Source: Trichormus sp. M33_DOE_039 (lineage in GTDB: Bacteria; Cyanobacteriota; Cyanobacteriia; Cyanobacteriales; Nostocaceae). Taken from it: a stretch of DNA of 64,000 nt. The notes under the pieces were generated by a model. That model was not told the DNA's origin, did no database searches, and saw only the letters and a list, made by a program, of their open reading frames with translations. Location: the NCBI GenBank assembly GCA_015296085.1, contig DVDT01000047.1:144029-208028 (forward strand), written 5' to 3'. Within the stretch, counting starts at the first letter, position 1; each line of letters opens with the position of its first letter. Shown here piece after piece: positions 9,312 to 19,508 of the stretch. The translations under genes and the position numbers were made by a program.

Positions 9312-11082
9312 ACCAAAAAGTTGCACCTTGTTGTAATTGACCGCTGACACCAATTTCACCGCCATGAGCATTGATAATTTGCTTACATAAATATAATCCC
9401 AAACCCAATCCTACAGAATTACGGATACCAGCACGAAAATAAAGGTCAAACATTCTTTCAGATTGTTGAGGACTGATACCCACCCCATTATCAGTTACCG
9501 TACAGTAGATTTTGTCTTTTTCACAACTAGCATTGATGGTGACTTGTAATCCTGGAGGATTATGTTTAATTGCATTCACAATCAAGTTAGAAAATACTCG
9601 CCAGAGTTGTGTCGAGTCGGCCTCGATTAATGGTAAATCTGCGGTGATCAGATTCGTTAATGTAGCTTGATTTTCTACCAGTGTGGGTTCTAAATCTGCG
9701 ATCGCAGCTTCTACTACTGTATGTAATTCTACTGTTTGAAGTTGTAAAACTATACCTTGTACTTCACTAATATGCGCTTCTAGAAGCGAATTAATTAAAC
9801 TCAATTGGCGATCGCTACTTTGCAACATCCGTTCTAAAATCAACCGTGAAACAGGAATCTCGGATTTCCCAGATCCCCAATCCCCACTCCCCTGATTGAG
9901 TAAATTCCGCAACACCATCACAGTTCCTAAAACTGGGTTGCGTAAATCATGGGAAACTGCGTGTATAAATACTCTTAATGCTTCTTCGGCTTGTTTCCGT
10001 TGGGTGATATCCTCAATTAACCCTTCATAGTAAAGTAAGTTTCCCTGTTCATCACGGACAGCGTAGGCTTTTTCAGAAATCCAAACGATGCTACCATCTT
10101 GACGATAAATTTGGGATTCAAACTCTGAAACCAACCCTTGTTCTTCAATTACACGCACAAACTCAGCCCGACGTTGCGGATTAACGTATAATTGATGTTC
10201 AATATCTGTAAAATTATCTGTTACCTCCTGAGGAGTAGAGTAACCATAAATCCGAGCCAATGCCGGATTAGCCGTAATATAACGTCCATCAGGGCTACTT
10301 TGAAAAATACCTTCAATAGCATTTTCAAAGATACTCCGATATTTAGCTTCTGCTAGACGGAGTTTGATGTTAGCCAATTCTAATTCTTTACGGGCATAAA
10401 ATTCTGAGCGTTGCAGGCGATCATACAAATAAACACCGAAGTCGCAAATAATACAAAACCACAAAATATATAGAAGAAAAGTGACATTATAGATATCTGG
10501 ATGATCTGTAATTGGTGTTTTCAGCCCTAAGGCAGTATTCACACCAAAATAGTAAATTAACACGCCTACTTGAGAAGCTAGGTGTAGAGTCCAACGCATT
10601 GGCATCAGTGTAGCTTGACTCAAAAACACCAGTGACCAACCAGCCGTATCAGGAAGCGCAAAACCTTTGAGAGTTGCGAATAATTGCGCTGCTAAATTCA
10701 GCGACCAAGATGAGCCTAAAAATAGTACTCCTGGGTGGCGATGACCAAATTTCGTTCTGTGCAGTAAAAAACAGATCATGAGGCTAAATAGCATAGCCCC
10801 ATTGATCACTAATCCTTGAATTTTCCATACCTGGGGCAGTATTTCCAACTCTCGCAAAGGAAAAAATAAATCATAAACATTTCGCAAAGTAAAAGTGACT
10901 AGACAAATTAATGCCAGCCATAACCACAGATACAGCCTTTGCCACAAAAAGCGATGCCTGTTAGCCAGCCACTCCCGTTCTTGAGGGTGGTGAACTTTGT
11001 ATATATTGGTAATTTCACCTATGGTTGGGGTAGGAATAACGTTTATCCACCACCTTTGCGCTGTTTTTAACCAAGTAGCCAT
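9274..11082 (-). CDS. Membrane-bound PAS sensor histidine kinase
   Basis: A 602-residue protein. An N-terminal region with about six hydrophobic segments (residues 45-225) is followed by a PAS/PAC unit (about 245-365: YRSIFENAIEGIFQSSPDGRY, closing in YEGLIEDITQRKQAEE). HisKA follows, with VSHDLRNPVLGTVM, then HATPase_c with NLIVNAIKHN, DNGVGIS and GLGLGLYLCKQII. It probably senses a membrane or redox signal and phosphorylates an unlinked regulator. Odd feature: the segment NQGSGDWGSGKSE, in the dimerisation helix just after the H-box, is encoded by a CCCCAAT-type heptamer repeat otherwise found between genes. The stop lies inside the convergent vMAP-Uma2 gene. Confidence 0.88.
   Translation of the reverse strand: MATWLKTAQRWWINVIPTPTIGEITNIYKVHHPQEREWLANRHRFLWQRLYLWLWLALICLVTFTLRNVYDLFFPLRELEILPQVWKIQGLVINGAMLFSLMICFLLHRTKFGHRHPGVLFLGSSWSLNLAAQLFATLKGFALPDTAGWSLVFLSQATLMPMRWTLHLASQVGVLIYYFGVNTALGLKTPITDHPDIYNVTFLLYILWFCIICDFGVYLYDRLQRSEFYARKELELANIKLRLAEAKYRSIFENAIEGIFQSSPDGRYITANPALARIYGYSTPQEVTDNFTDIEHQLYVNPQRRAEFVRVIEEQGLVSEFESQIYRQDGSIVWISEKAYAVRDEQGNLLYYEGLIEDITQRKQAEEALRVFIHAVSHDLRNPVLGTVMVLRNLLNQGSGDWGSGKSEIPVSRLILERMLQSSDRQLSLINSLLEAHISEVQGIVLQLQTVELHTVVEAAIADLEPTLVENQATLTNLITADLPLIEADSTQLWRVFSNLIVNAIKHNPPGLQVTINASCEKDKIYCTVTDNGVGISPQQSERMFDLYFRAGIRNSVGLGLGLYLCKQIINAHGGEIGVSGQLQQGATFWFTLPILQEKNHG
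9868..9894. repeat. STRR-type heptamer repeat inside a coding sequence
   Basis: The run CCCAGATCCCCAATCCCC, continuing ACTCCCC, matches the intergenic 'ccccaatccccagt' repeats at 19373-19490 and 24414-24448. Here it is in frame within the histidine kinase and adds a Gly/Ser/Asp-rich loop. Confidence 0.6.
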
Positions 11083-11396
11083 ATAAATTCAAAATACTCT
11101 ACGGGTGCGCGCAGCGTTCCAAAAGAAAGGCTTGCGTCTAAAAAATTTCAAACTTCTACCTCCTGCTACATTCTTGTCTGTTCTGCCTCCTTTGCTTTAT
11201 ACCTCTACAACAGATTTTATGAGCAAAGTGTAAAAAACTTGATTGTGCATTCTTGCCTTCTAAGTATCAATTACATAAAAGAAATACTTAATTGTGAAGT
11301 GATATTACAAACTTTGGAAAAATATTTAGAAATTGACTGTCAGTCAAACATGGTTCTAACGTAGAACCTATAGGAGAAAATCGAGGTAAAATTATC
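11083..11396. other. Intergenic region between a kinase gene and a small membrane protein gene
   Basis: About 310 bp of divergent upstream sequence. It holds a short GC-rich stretch (GGGTGCGCGCAGCG at about 11103) resembling a fragment of dispersed repeat, then AT-rich sequence that presumably carries both promoters. No gene seen. Confidence 0.4.
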
Positions 11397-11714
11397 ATGA
11401 ACAAAAATAATATTCAAAACTATCGGTTTGTCTGCACCTTAACTTTTGGTGATATCTACGGTCAAATAATCGTTTGGTTAATTACAATTACTCTCAGTTT
11501 GGCATCAGCCTTGGCTTTGATGGGTGCGAGACGACCTGTATATGCTTTAGCTACAGTTGGTCTGGTGGTTTTATTATCGCTACCTTTCTTATTGTTTGCA
11601 TTTGTAACTACATTGTTAAATCATATTGAATTAACTGCTGTAGAACCAGGAACAAAAACTGAACCTATCCCCGGCAATGTTTCACAGCAAAAACCTGTAC
11701 AAGCTACAAGTTGA
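11397..11714 (+). CDS. Small two-helix membrane protein, unknown function
   Basis: A 105-residue protein with two adjacent hydrophobic segments, IIVWLITITLSLASALAL (about residues 24-41) and ALATVGLVVLLSLPFLLFAF (about 51-70), and a polar Pro/Thr/Gln-rich tail. The ATG at 11397 follows AGGAGAAAA about 20 bases upstream. I do not recognise the family. It is monocistronic: its own strong hairpin follows, and a separate gene begins 225 bp downstream. Confidence 0.6.
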   Translation: MNKNNIQNYRFVCTLTFGDIYGQIIVWLITITLSLASALALMGARRPVYALATVGLVVLLSLPFLLFAFVTTLLNHIELTAVEPGTKTEPIPGNVSQQKPVQATS

Positions 11715-11810
11715 ATAATTGAATAATTGAATAAAGGCAGAAGGCAGTACCCTTTCAGGAAAGCAAGCTACGCGGAAGCGTTGCCGCAAGACTAGGCAGA
11801 AGGCAGAAGA

Positions 11811-11848
11811 AACAATTATTGGTGGGTTTGAATCCCTCACTAATTGTT
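11811..11848. terminator. Hairpin behind the small membrane protein gene
   Basis: The stem AACAATTAnTGnnGGG pairs with CCCTCACTAATTGTT around the loop TTTGAAT, with one or two bulges. The loop superficially resembles a tRNA T-arm, but no tRNA surrounds it. Confidence 0.6.
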
Positions 11849-11938
11849 CCTTCTGCCTTCTTACTTTTTACTCAGCACTGCTGCGGTGAATGGATTAATA
11901 CTGAATAGCAGGTATAATCAAGTTTTACAAAAAAATCT

Positions 11939-13264
11939 ATGGTTGCTGCTAAAAGAGTCTATTTATTATTACTTTTGGGTTTAGCGATCGCTCTTTTATT
12001 ATCTGTATTCATCAGCGTTCCTGTTGGTATTTCTCTCACTCTCATCTTTGATATCGCTGTCTTGGTTCTAATGGTTGTGGATGGTCTACGTGCCAAGTCT
12101 TTGCGAGTGCAAATAACTCGTCAATTACCATCACGCTTTTCCATTGGCCGGGATAATCCGGTGGTGCTGACAATTACATCCGAGAAAACTAACGCTATCA
12201 TCCAAATCCGCGACTATTACCCCGCTGATTTTGGTGTATCAACACCTGTATTAAATACTACTGTTGCCGCCAACAACACCCAAGAATTAACTTACACCGT
12301 CAACCCGACACAGCGCGGTGAATTTGCTTGGGGTAATATTCAAGTCCGACAATTAAGTCCTTGGGGTTTAGCTTGGGATGATTGGCAAATTCGCCACGGT
12401 CTCACAGTCAAAGTTTATCCTGACTTAATTGGGTTGCGATCGCTCTCCATCCGCCTAACATTACAATCATCTGGTGCTATCCGCCAATCGAAGCGATTAG
12501 GTATCGGTACAGAATTCGCGGAACTGCGGAACTATCGCACTGGTGACGATTTGCGCTTGATTGATTGGAAAGCTACAGCCAGGCGCGTAGGAACACATGG
12601 CAATACACCGCCTTTGGTGCGAGTGTTAGAACCAGAACAGGAACAAACCTTGTTAATTCTACTAGACCGGGGAAGGTTAATGACGGCTAGTGTACAGGGC
12701 TTGCAACGCTTTGACTGGGGCTTGAATGCTACCTTATCCCTTGCCTTAGCGGGATTACACCGAGGCGATCGCGTGGGCGTAGGTGTATTTGATAACCAAA
12801 TGCACACATGGATGCCACCGGAACGAGGACAACATCATTTAAATCAACTCATCGACCGTTTAACCCCTATTCAACCAGTTTTATTAGAATCCGATTACTT
12901 AGGGGCTGTAACTCATGTAGTGCAGAAACAAACTCGGCGATCGCTAGTAGTAATTATTACGGACTTAGTTGATGTCACCGCCTCGACAGAACTCCTCGCC
13001 GCACTGACACGTTTAGCACCGCGCTATCTACCGTTCTGTGTAACTTTGAGAGATCCCAAAGTGGATGATTTAGCTCATACTTTTACTGATGATGTCACGC
13101 AAGCTTACACCCGTGCCGTAGCTTTAGATTTATTAGCACAGCGTCAAGTGGCTTTTGCTCAGTTAAAACAAAAAGGTGTGTTGGTATTGGATGCACCAGC
13201 TAATCAAATTAGTGATCAATTGGTGGAACGATATCTGCAACTTAAAGCCAGAAATCAACTTTAG
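11939..13264 (+). CDS. DUF58 domain protein
   Basis: A 441-residue protein with two N-terminal membrane helices (residues 8-45), then a beta-rich region, then the DUF58 signature FAELRNYRTGDDLRLIDWKA (about residues 193-212). A vWA-like fold follows (LLILLDRGRLM, VVIITDLVD). DUF58 proteins normally travel with MoxR AAA ATPases and act as membrane-anchored partners in protein maturation or stress systems. No MoxR gene lies next to this one, so its partner must be elsewhere. Function beyond the family is unknown. Confidence 0.85.
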   Translation: MVAAKRVYLLLLLGLAIALLLSVFISVPVGISLTLIFDIAVLVLMVVDGLRAKSLRVQITRQLPSRFSIGRDNPVVLTITSEKTNAIIQIRDYYPADFGVSTPVLNTTVAANNTQELTYTVNPTQRGEFAWGNIQVRQLSPWGLAWDDWQIRHGLTVKVYPDLIGLRSLSIRLTLQSSGAIRQSKRLGIGTEFAELRNYRTGDDLRLIDWKATARRVGTHGNTPPLVRVLEPEQEQTLLILLDRGRLMTASVQGLQRFDWGLNATLSLALAGLHRGDRVGVGVFDNQMHTWMPPERGQHHLNQLIDRLTPIQPVLLESDYLGAVTHVVQKQTRRSLVVIITDLVDVTASTELLAALTRLAPRYLPFCVTLRDPKVDDLAHTFTDDVTQAYTRAVALDLLAQRQVAFAQLKQKGVLVLDAPANQISDQLVERYLQLKARNQL

Positions 13265-13371
13265 CTAAATATTTAGGATGGGTGTAGTTCCCCATCCTGT
13301 TAAATTATAGCGATTCTCATTTGTATGCAATACACTCTGACCTCTCTCCAAACCTCTCTCGTACAAGGAGC

Positions 13372-13584
13372 TACAGTGTACACACAAGTCTGATCAGCTT
13401 ATCCTGCATCGTTATTGATCCCCCTAAATCCACGCCACTTGCTTTAAGCCGGGAAACCCGTCCAACGCAGTGGCTCCCCTTAAAAAGGGGGACTTTGATT
13501 CTAGTTCCCCCCCTTTTTTTAAGGGGGGTTAGGGGGGATCAAGCCACATTTTGCACTTAGCAACAAAGATGTGTGTACACAGTA
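13372..13584. repeat. Outer inverted repeat enclosing a MITE-like element
   Basis: TACAGTGTACACACA at 13372-13386 is mirrored by TGTGTGTACACAGTA at 13570-13584 (one mismatch). Between them lies a second, complete inverted-repeat element, so the arrangement reads as one mobile repeat inserted into another. No transposase is present. Confidence 0.5.
13417..13540. repeat. MITE-like palindromic element
   Basis: A 124-bp element with ends GATCCCCCTAA and TTAGGGGGGATC and an internal pair CTTAAAAAGGGGGA / CCCCCCTTTTTTTAAGG. This GGGGGATC-ended repeat is common in cyanobacterial intergenic DNA. It lies downstream of both flanking convergent genes and could also act as a transcription stop. Confidence 0.65.
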
Positions 13585-13629
13585 GGGTAGGCGAGGGGGG
13601 TTAGGTTTGAAAGAAAGTTGCACAGGGCA

Positions 13630-15792
<2,163 letters not shown>

Positions 15793-17184
15793 TCAAGTTA
15801 AGTGCATAAACACCATTTTTAACAATTCTGCACGGGTAAACGGTTTAGTTAAGTATCCCGAAGCACCTACTAATCTGGCTTTAACTTTATCTACGATGCC
15901 CTTATAGCCTGTCACAAAAATGATCGGCGTATTTTTAAACATAGAATTATTGCGGATAATCCGACACAATTCATAACCATCAATTCCCGCCATATTGAGA
16001 TCCAGCAAAATGAGGTCTGGTTTATGCCTAATAATTGACATGGCCGCTTTTAGGGGGTCATTAATGGCAATTACAGTAAAATTTTCAGTTTCTAAAAAAT
16101 AACTGATTTCTTTTAAGATGGTAGGACTATCATCTACAGACACAATTTTATAGAGTTTTTCTGGGGTAATGGTAGCAGGGGTTACTCTTTCAGAAGTAGA
16201 GTTCGTGTTATTTAGTTCTTTGTTGGTTGCTGTTGTAGAAGTAGAAATCTGCGATCGCTTGACAATAGCAACGTTTTCTATCTCTACAATCGGGGTGATA
16301 GGAGCAGCATTGCTACTGAGTTCTACTACTGTGTCAACTAACTTTTTCTCTAACAATGCCGTTGTATATTCAGGAGTTTCTGTTAATGCTGCCACCATCT
16401 TAGGTAACTGATCAAATGGTGGATCTGGTTCATGTAAAATAATCTCCCCCGTAACAATATAAGGATATAAATATTGTGCTAGCTGGATTTCATCTTGGTT
16501 CATAATTACGGCTAGGTGGCGCAAACTAAACCCTTTCATCCAATAAGTTAAAGTTGGCTGGAGTTCGGGTGAATCTCTACCAGGGATTGTGTGATTCAGC
16601 AACAAGTAGGGACGTTGATGAGGAGAGGTAATTTTTGGTAAATAAGTTTGCCAATTTTGTAATCTTTTGTGACAACGTTCTATGACTTTAGCTGTATCTA
16701 AGCGGCAAATTTCTGGTAATTTTTGTGAAGAATCACTTAATTCATAATTACCAGTGCTGATCAGTAAAAATGCTTCAATAACTTCTTTAACTAATTCCTG
16801 AATTAAAATTGTCGCTTGTTGTATGTCTAAATATTTCTGATTAATCAGCCATTGAATTGCTTGATAATCCTGTGGCGAAATGGCATCAGCAGGTTGCTGT
16901 TCGTTGATTTGATTATATAAGTCAGTTTCAAACAACAAGCGTAATTGAACACGTACTTGTGGGGTGATTAAAGGAAATTGTTGACTGAGACGACGCAGAT
17001 GGCGTTCTAATCTGTCAAAGGGTTCTACCGAATGAGTAGCATAAGTTATTGTCCCATTTTCTAGATAAATTGACCAAGTAACAATGTTACTGACAGCTTG
17101 TAAACAAGTGGTATCTAAACAACTAGATAGTTGTCTTAATAAATGCTGAGGACGCAGTGCGGCGAATGTACCAGAATGATTCAT
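15793..17184 (-). CDS. PatA-type response regulator (PATAN + receiver)
   Basis: A 463-residue protein. The N-terminal 250 or so residues (SGTFAALRPQHLLRQLSS..., LENGTITYATHSVEPFDRLERHL; quoted in parts) match the PATAN module of Anabaena PatA and of PixG/PilG-type regulators. A low-complexity Ser/Thr/Asn linker follows. The last 115 residues are a receiver: acidic pocket VSVDDS, phospho-Asp in LILLDLNMAG, Thr in FVTGY, Lys in LTKPF. It has no DNA-binding domain, so it should act by protein contact. PatA relatives influence heterocyst pattern, motility or phototaxis; which applies here cannot be read from sequence. No chemotaxis genes adjoin it. Confidence 0.85.
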   Translation of the reverse strand: MNHSGTFAALRPQHLLRQLSSCLDTTCLQAVSNIVTWSIYLENGTITYATHSVEPFDRLERHLRRLSQQFPLITPQVRVQLRLLFETDLYNQINEQQPADAISPQDYQAIQWLINQKYLDIQQATILIQELVKEVIEAFLLISTGNYELSDSSQKLPEICRLDTAKVIERCHKRLQNWQTYLPKITSPHQRPYLLLNHTIPGRDSPELQPTLTYWMKGFSLRHLAVIMNQDEIQLAQYLYPYIVTGEIILHEPDPPFDQLPKMVAALTETPEYTTALLEKKLVDTVVELSSNAAPITPIVEIENVAIVKRSQISTSTTATNKELNNTNSTSERVTPATITPEKLYKIVSVDDSPTILKEISYFLETENFTVIAINDPLKAAMSIIRHKPDLILLDLNMAGIDGYELCRIIRNNSMFKNTPIIFVTGYKGIVDKVKARLVGASGYLTKPFTRAELLKMVFMHLT

Positions 17185-17690
17185 ATCAACTAGGAAACAG
17201 AGAGAAAGAAATAGATTATTGGAATATAATTAATATAATTAATTATGTTTAAGTAACTACCTAATAAGTTAGTAAAAATGCTAGTGATATGGCTATTTTT
17301 TTAGTTCTTTTAGTCACAATGAGTATTTTGATTATGTAGATGAATCTGAATTAAAATTTTATTTCTATATAGAAAAATAAAAATCCCACACAAAATCTTT
17401 AAAAATTTATGTAGGCAAATGGGAATTATTTATTATATTCTATGTTTGCTCTATATAAATTTTGGTAGATGGATTAATGTCTCAAATCTGAACCATTTAC
17501 TATTTTATCTACATCCTGATTAAGATTTCATTAAAGATGTAGAAATTGCGGTCAGAATGATCTGTTTAATGAAGATTGAATCAGCTACCATCAGACATCT
17601 ACCTGTGGTCTTATCGGCTTCGGCTGTGGGAAATATATACTTTGAAAAAAGGAAATTAGAGCTTTGGACTATAACATAACACAAAACGTT
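17185..17690. other. Divergent promoter region
   Basis: About 500 bp of AT-rich DNA between the PATAN-REC regulator (minus) and the vWA gene (plus). It contains TATAATTAATATAATTAATTA at about 17224, which could serve as -10 elements. No gene or clear hairpin seen. Confidence 0.35.
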
Positions 17691-18365
17691 ATGAGTGATA
17701 CATTAACCCTAGATGAAGTAGTAGAGTTTGCAGAGAATCCAGAACCACGTTGTCCTTGTGTATTGTTACTTGATACATCAGGTTCGATGCAAGGTGATGC
17801 CATAGAAGCTCTCAACCAGGGCTTGCTGAGTTTGAAGGATGAGTTAGTCAAAAATTCCATAGCAGCCAGACGGGTAGAAATTGGGATTGTTACCTTTGAT
17901 AGTTATGTCAATGTAGTACAAGATTTTGTCACAGCTGATCAATTTAATCCTCCCATTTTGACAGCCCAAGGATTAACTAGTATGGGTGCTGGCATTCATA
18001 AAGCCTTGGATATGGTGCAAGAGAGAAAATCTTTGTATCGCGCCCATGGCATTGCTTACTATCGTCCGTGGGTATTTATGATTACCGACGGTGAGCCACA
18101 AGGTGAATTAGATCATTTAGTAGAGCAAGCAGCAATTCGCCTACAAGGGGATGAAGCAAGTAAACGCGTAGCCTTTTTTAGCGTGGGTGTAGAAAACGCG
18201 AACATGATGCGCCTCAATCAAATCGCTGTTCGCACACCCTTAAAACTCAAAGGGCTGAACTTTATTGAGATGTTTGTGTGGTTATCGGCTAGTATGTCGG
18301 CAGTTTCCCATTCGCAGATAGATGAGCAAATCGCACTACCGCCGATTGGCTGGGGTTCTATCTAG
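17691..18365 (+). CDS. TerY-like vWA domain protein
   Basis: A 224-residue protein from ATG 17691; a TTG nine codons upstream is less likely. It is essentially a single vWA domain with a complete metal-ion site: LLLDTSGSMQGD, then the Thr of GLTSMG, then MITDGEPQGE. This composition matches TerY, the vWA member of phosphorylation triads (TerY-P) in which a vWA protein, a PP2C phosphatase and an atypical Ser/Thr kinase are encoded together. The next two genes on the same strand are exactly a PP2C and a kinase, spaced 168 and 198 bp. It probably works as a metal-dependent adaptor or substrate of the pair. Confidence 0.88.
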   Translation: MSDTLTLDEVVEFAENPEPRCPCVLLLDTSGSMQGDAIEALNQGLLSLKDELVKNSIAARRVEIGIVTFDSYVNVVQDFVTADQFNPPILTAQGLTSMGAGIHKALDMVQERKSLYRAHGIAYYRPWVFMITDGEPQGELDHLVEQAAIRLQGDEASKRVAFFSVGVENANMMRLNQIAVRTPLKLKGLNFIEMFVWLSASMSAVSHSQIDEQIALPPIGWGSI

Positions 18366-18370
18366 GAAAG

Positions 18371-18485
18371 TCAAAAGGTAAAAGTAAAAAGGTAAAAGGA
18401 AAAAGAAATAATGCTTGATGATCAAACATGAAAATCTTTTTACCCCTACACCCTTACACCCTTACACCCCTACCCCCCTTTTCTA
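18371..18485. repeat. Heptamer repeats (STRR) between triad genes
   Basis: AAAGGTAAAAG-type repeats at about 18371-18405 are followed by telomere-like CCTTACACCCTTACACCC units at about 18447-18480. Both motifs recur in other intergenic gaps of the window. Confidence 0.65.
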
Positions 18486-18533
18486 GCTAGATTGCGGCTT
18501 GACACTTTCACAGCTAGCTGACAGAACAAATAT

Positions 18534-19310
18534 ATGAAAACATCAAACCAGAACCCTCATTGGCAGGTAGTCGCCGCCTCTGTCTGTGGTACAAGCCACC
18601 TAAAAAATAAGCAGCTGTGTCAGGATGCCCACCACTGGCAGCTATTGCCAGATAACGTATTGGTAGCAGCCGCCGCAGATGGCGCGGGTTCTGCCAGCCA
18701 GGGGAAAATAGGCGCGATGGTAGCTGTAGAAACAGCCATAGAAAACCTATCGCTCAAAGATATAACTAGAGACTCTTTAGCTGAAGATGAAACAGTGCAA
18801 TGGCTGTTAACTGATGCTCTACTAGCCGCAAAAAAAGCCGTGGAAGATGAAGCGGCGGCTTGTCAACAACAGCCCCAGGATTTAGCAACTACCTTAATTA
18901 TTGCGATCGCCTCACCAGAAATGGTCGCAGTCGTACAGATTGGTGACGGGTTAGCAGTAGCAAAGGATCGTATGGGCAACCTACTAGCCCTGACCATACC
19001 TAACAACGGTGAATATATTAACGAAACGACTTTTTTGACTTCACCAGGTGCTTTAGAGACAGCGCAGATGAGAGTATGGCGCGAAGCCATAGTTAATATT
19101 GGAGTCCTCACCGATGGACTACAAATGCTGGCTTTGAATATGGTTGTTGGTGAACCTCACAAACCCTTCTTTTTCCCTTTATTCGATTTTGTCGAGAAAG
19201 TAGAGGATAAAACAGAAGCAAAAGAACAGTTAGTCAGGTTTTTAGGTTCTGAGCGAATTACACAACGTACTGACGATGACTTGACCTTGATTTTAGCTGC
19301 CTTGTTGTGA
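18534..19310 (+). CDS. PP2C-type protein phosphatase (TerY-P triad member)
   Basis: A 258-residue protein with PPM-fold motifs: CQDAHHW near residue 30, AAAADGAGSASQGKIGA (metal-binding Asp), TLIIAI, VVQIGDGLAVAK, VLTDGLQMLA, and a terminal DDDLTLILA. It should remove phosphate from Ser/Thr on the neighbouring kinase or its targets, using Mn/Mg. It is the compact PP2C_2 type rather than the SpoIIE type. It lies between the TerY-like vWA gene and the kinase-TPR gene on one strand, and STRRs separate it from both. Confidence 0.88.
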   Translation: MKTSNQNPHWQVVAASVCGTSHLKNKQLCQDAHHWQLLPDNVLVAAAADGAGSASQGKIGAMVAVETAIENLSLKDITRDSLAEDETVQWLLTDALLAAKKAVEDEAAACQQQPQDLATTLIIAIASPEMVAVVQIGDGLAVAKDRMGNLLALTIPNNGEYINETTFLTSPGALETAQMRVWREAIVNIGVLTDGLQMLALNMVVGEPHKPFFFPLFDFVEKVEDKTEAKEQLVRFLGSERITQRTDDDLTLILAALL

Positions 19311-19351
19311 GGCAAGGGAGCAGGGGGGCAGGGTGCAAAGGAGCAGGGGGA

Positions 19352-19490
19352 GTAGGAAAACAGAAGTAATCCCCAATCCCCAATCTCGATGATCCCGTCT
19401 GCGACTCCGAAACCTAGGCCAGATCGTAGGAAAACAGAAGTAATCCCCAATCCCCAATCCCCAGTCCCCAATGCCCAATGCCCAATAAAC
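19352..19490. repeat. 34-bp direct repeat within CCCCAAT heptamer tract
   Basis: GTAGGAAAACAGAAGTAATC followed by CCCAATCCCCAATC occurs at 19352-19385 and again at 19426-19459. A 40-bp unique segment (GATGATCCCGTCTGCG...) lies between the copies. Further CCCCAGT/CCCAATG units follow. The tract separates the phosphatase gene from the kinase gene. Confidence 0.7.
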
Positions 19491-19508
19491 CCTTAACCGT
19501 GATTGATC

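Noticed and set aside
11811..11848. T-arm-like GGGTTTGAATCCC suggesting a tRNA
   Set aside because: No acceptor, D or anticodon arms around it; the sequence is fully explained as a hairpin terminator.
13321..13560. 79-codon plus-strand frame
   Set aside because: It runs through two inverted-repeat elements and has no protein-like composition.
18447..18480. Repeat array as possible CRISPR
   Set aside because: Units are 7 bp in tandem with no spacers of constant length; no cas genes in the window.
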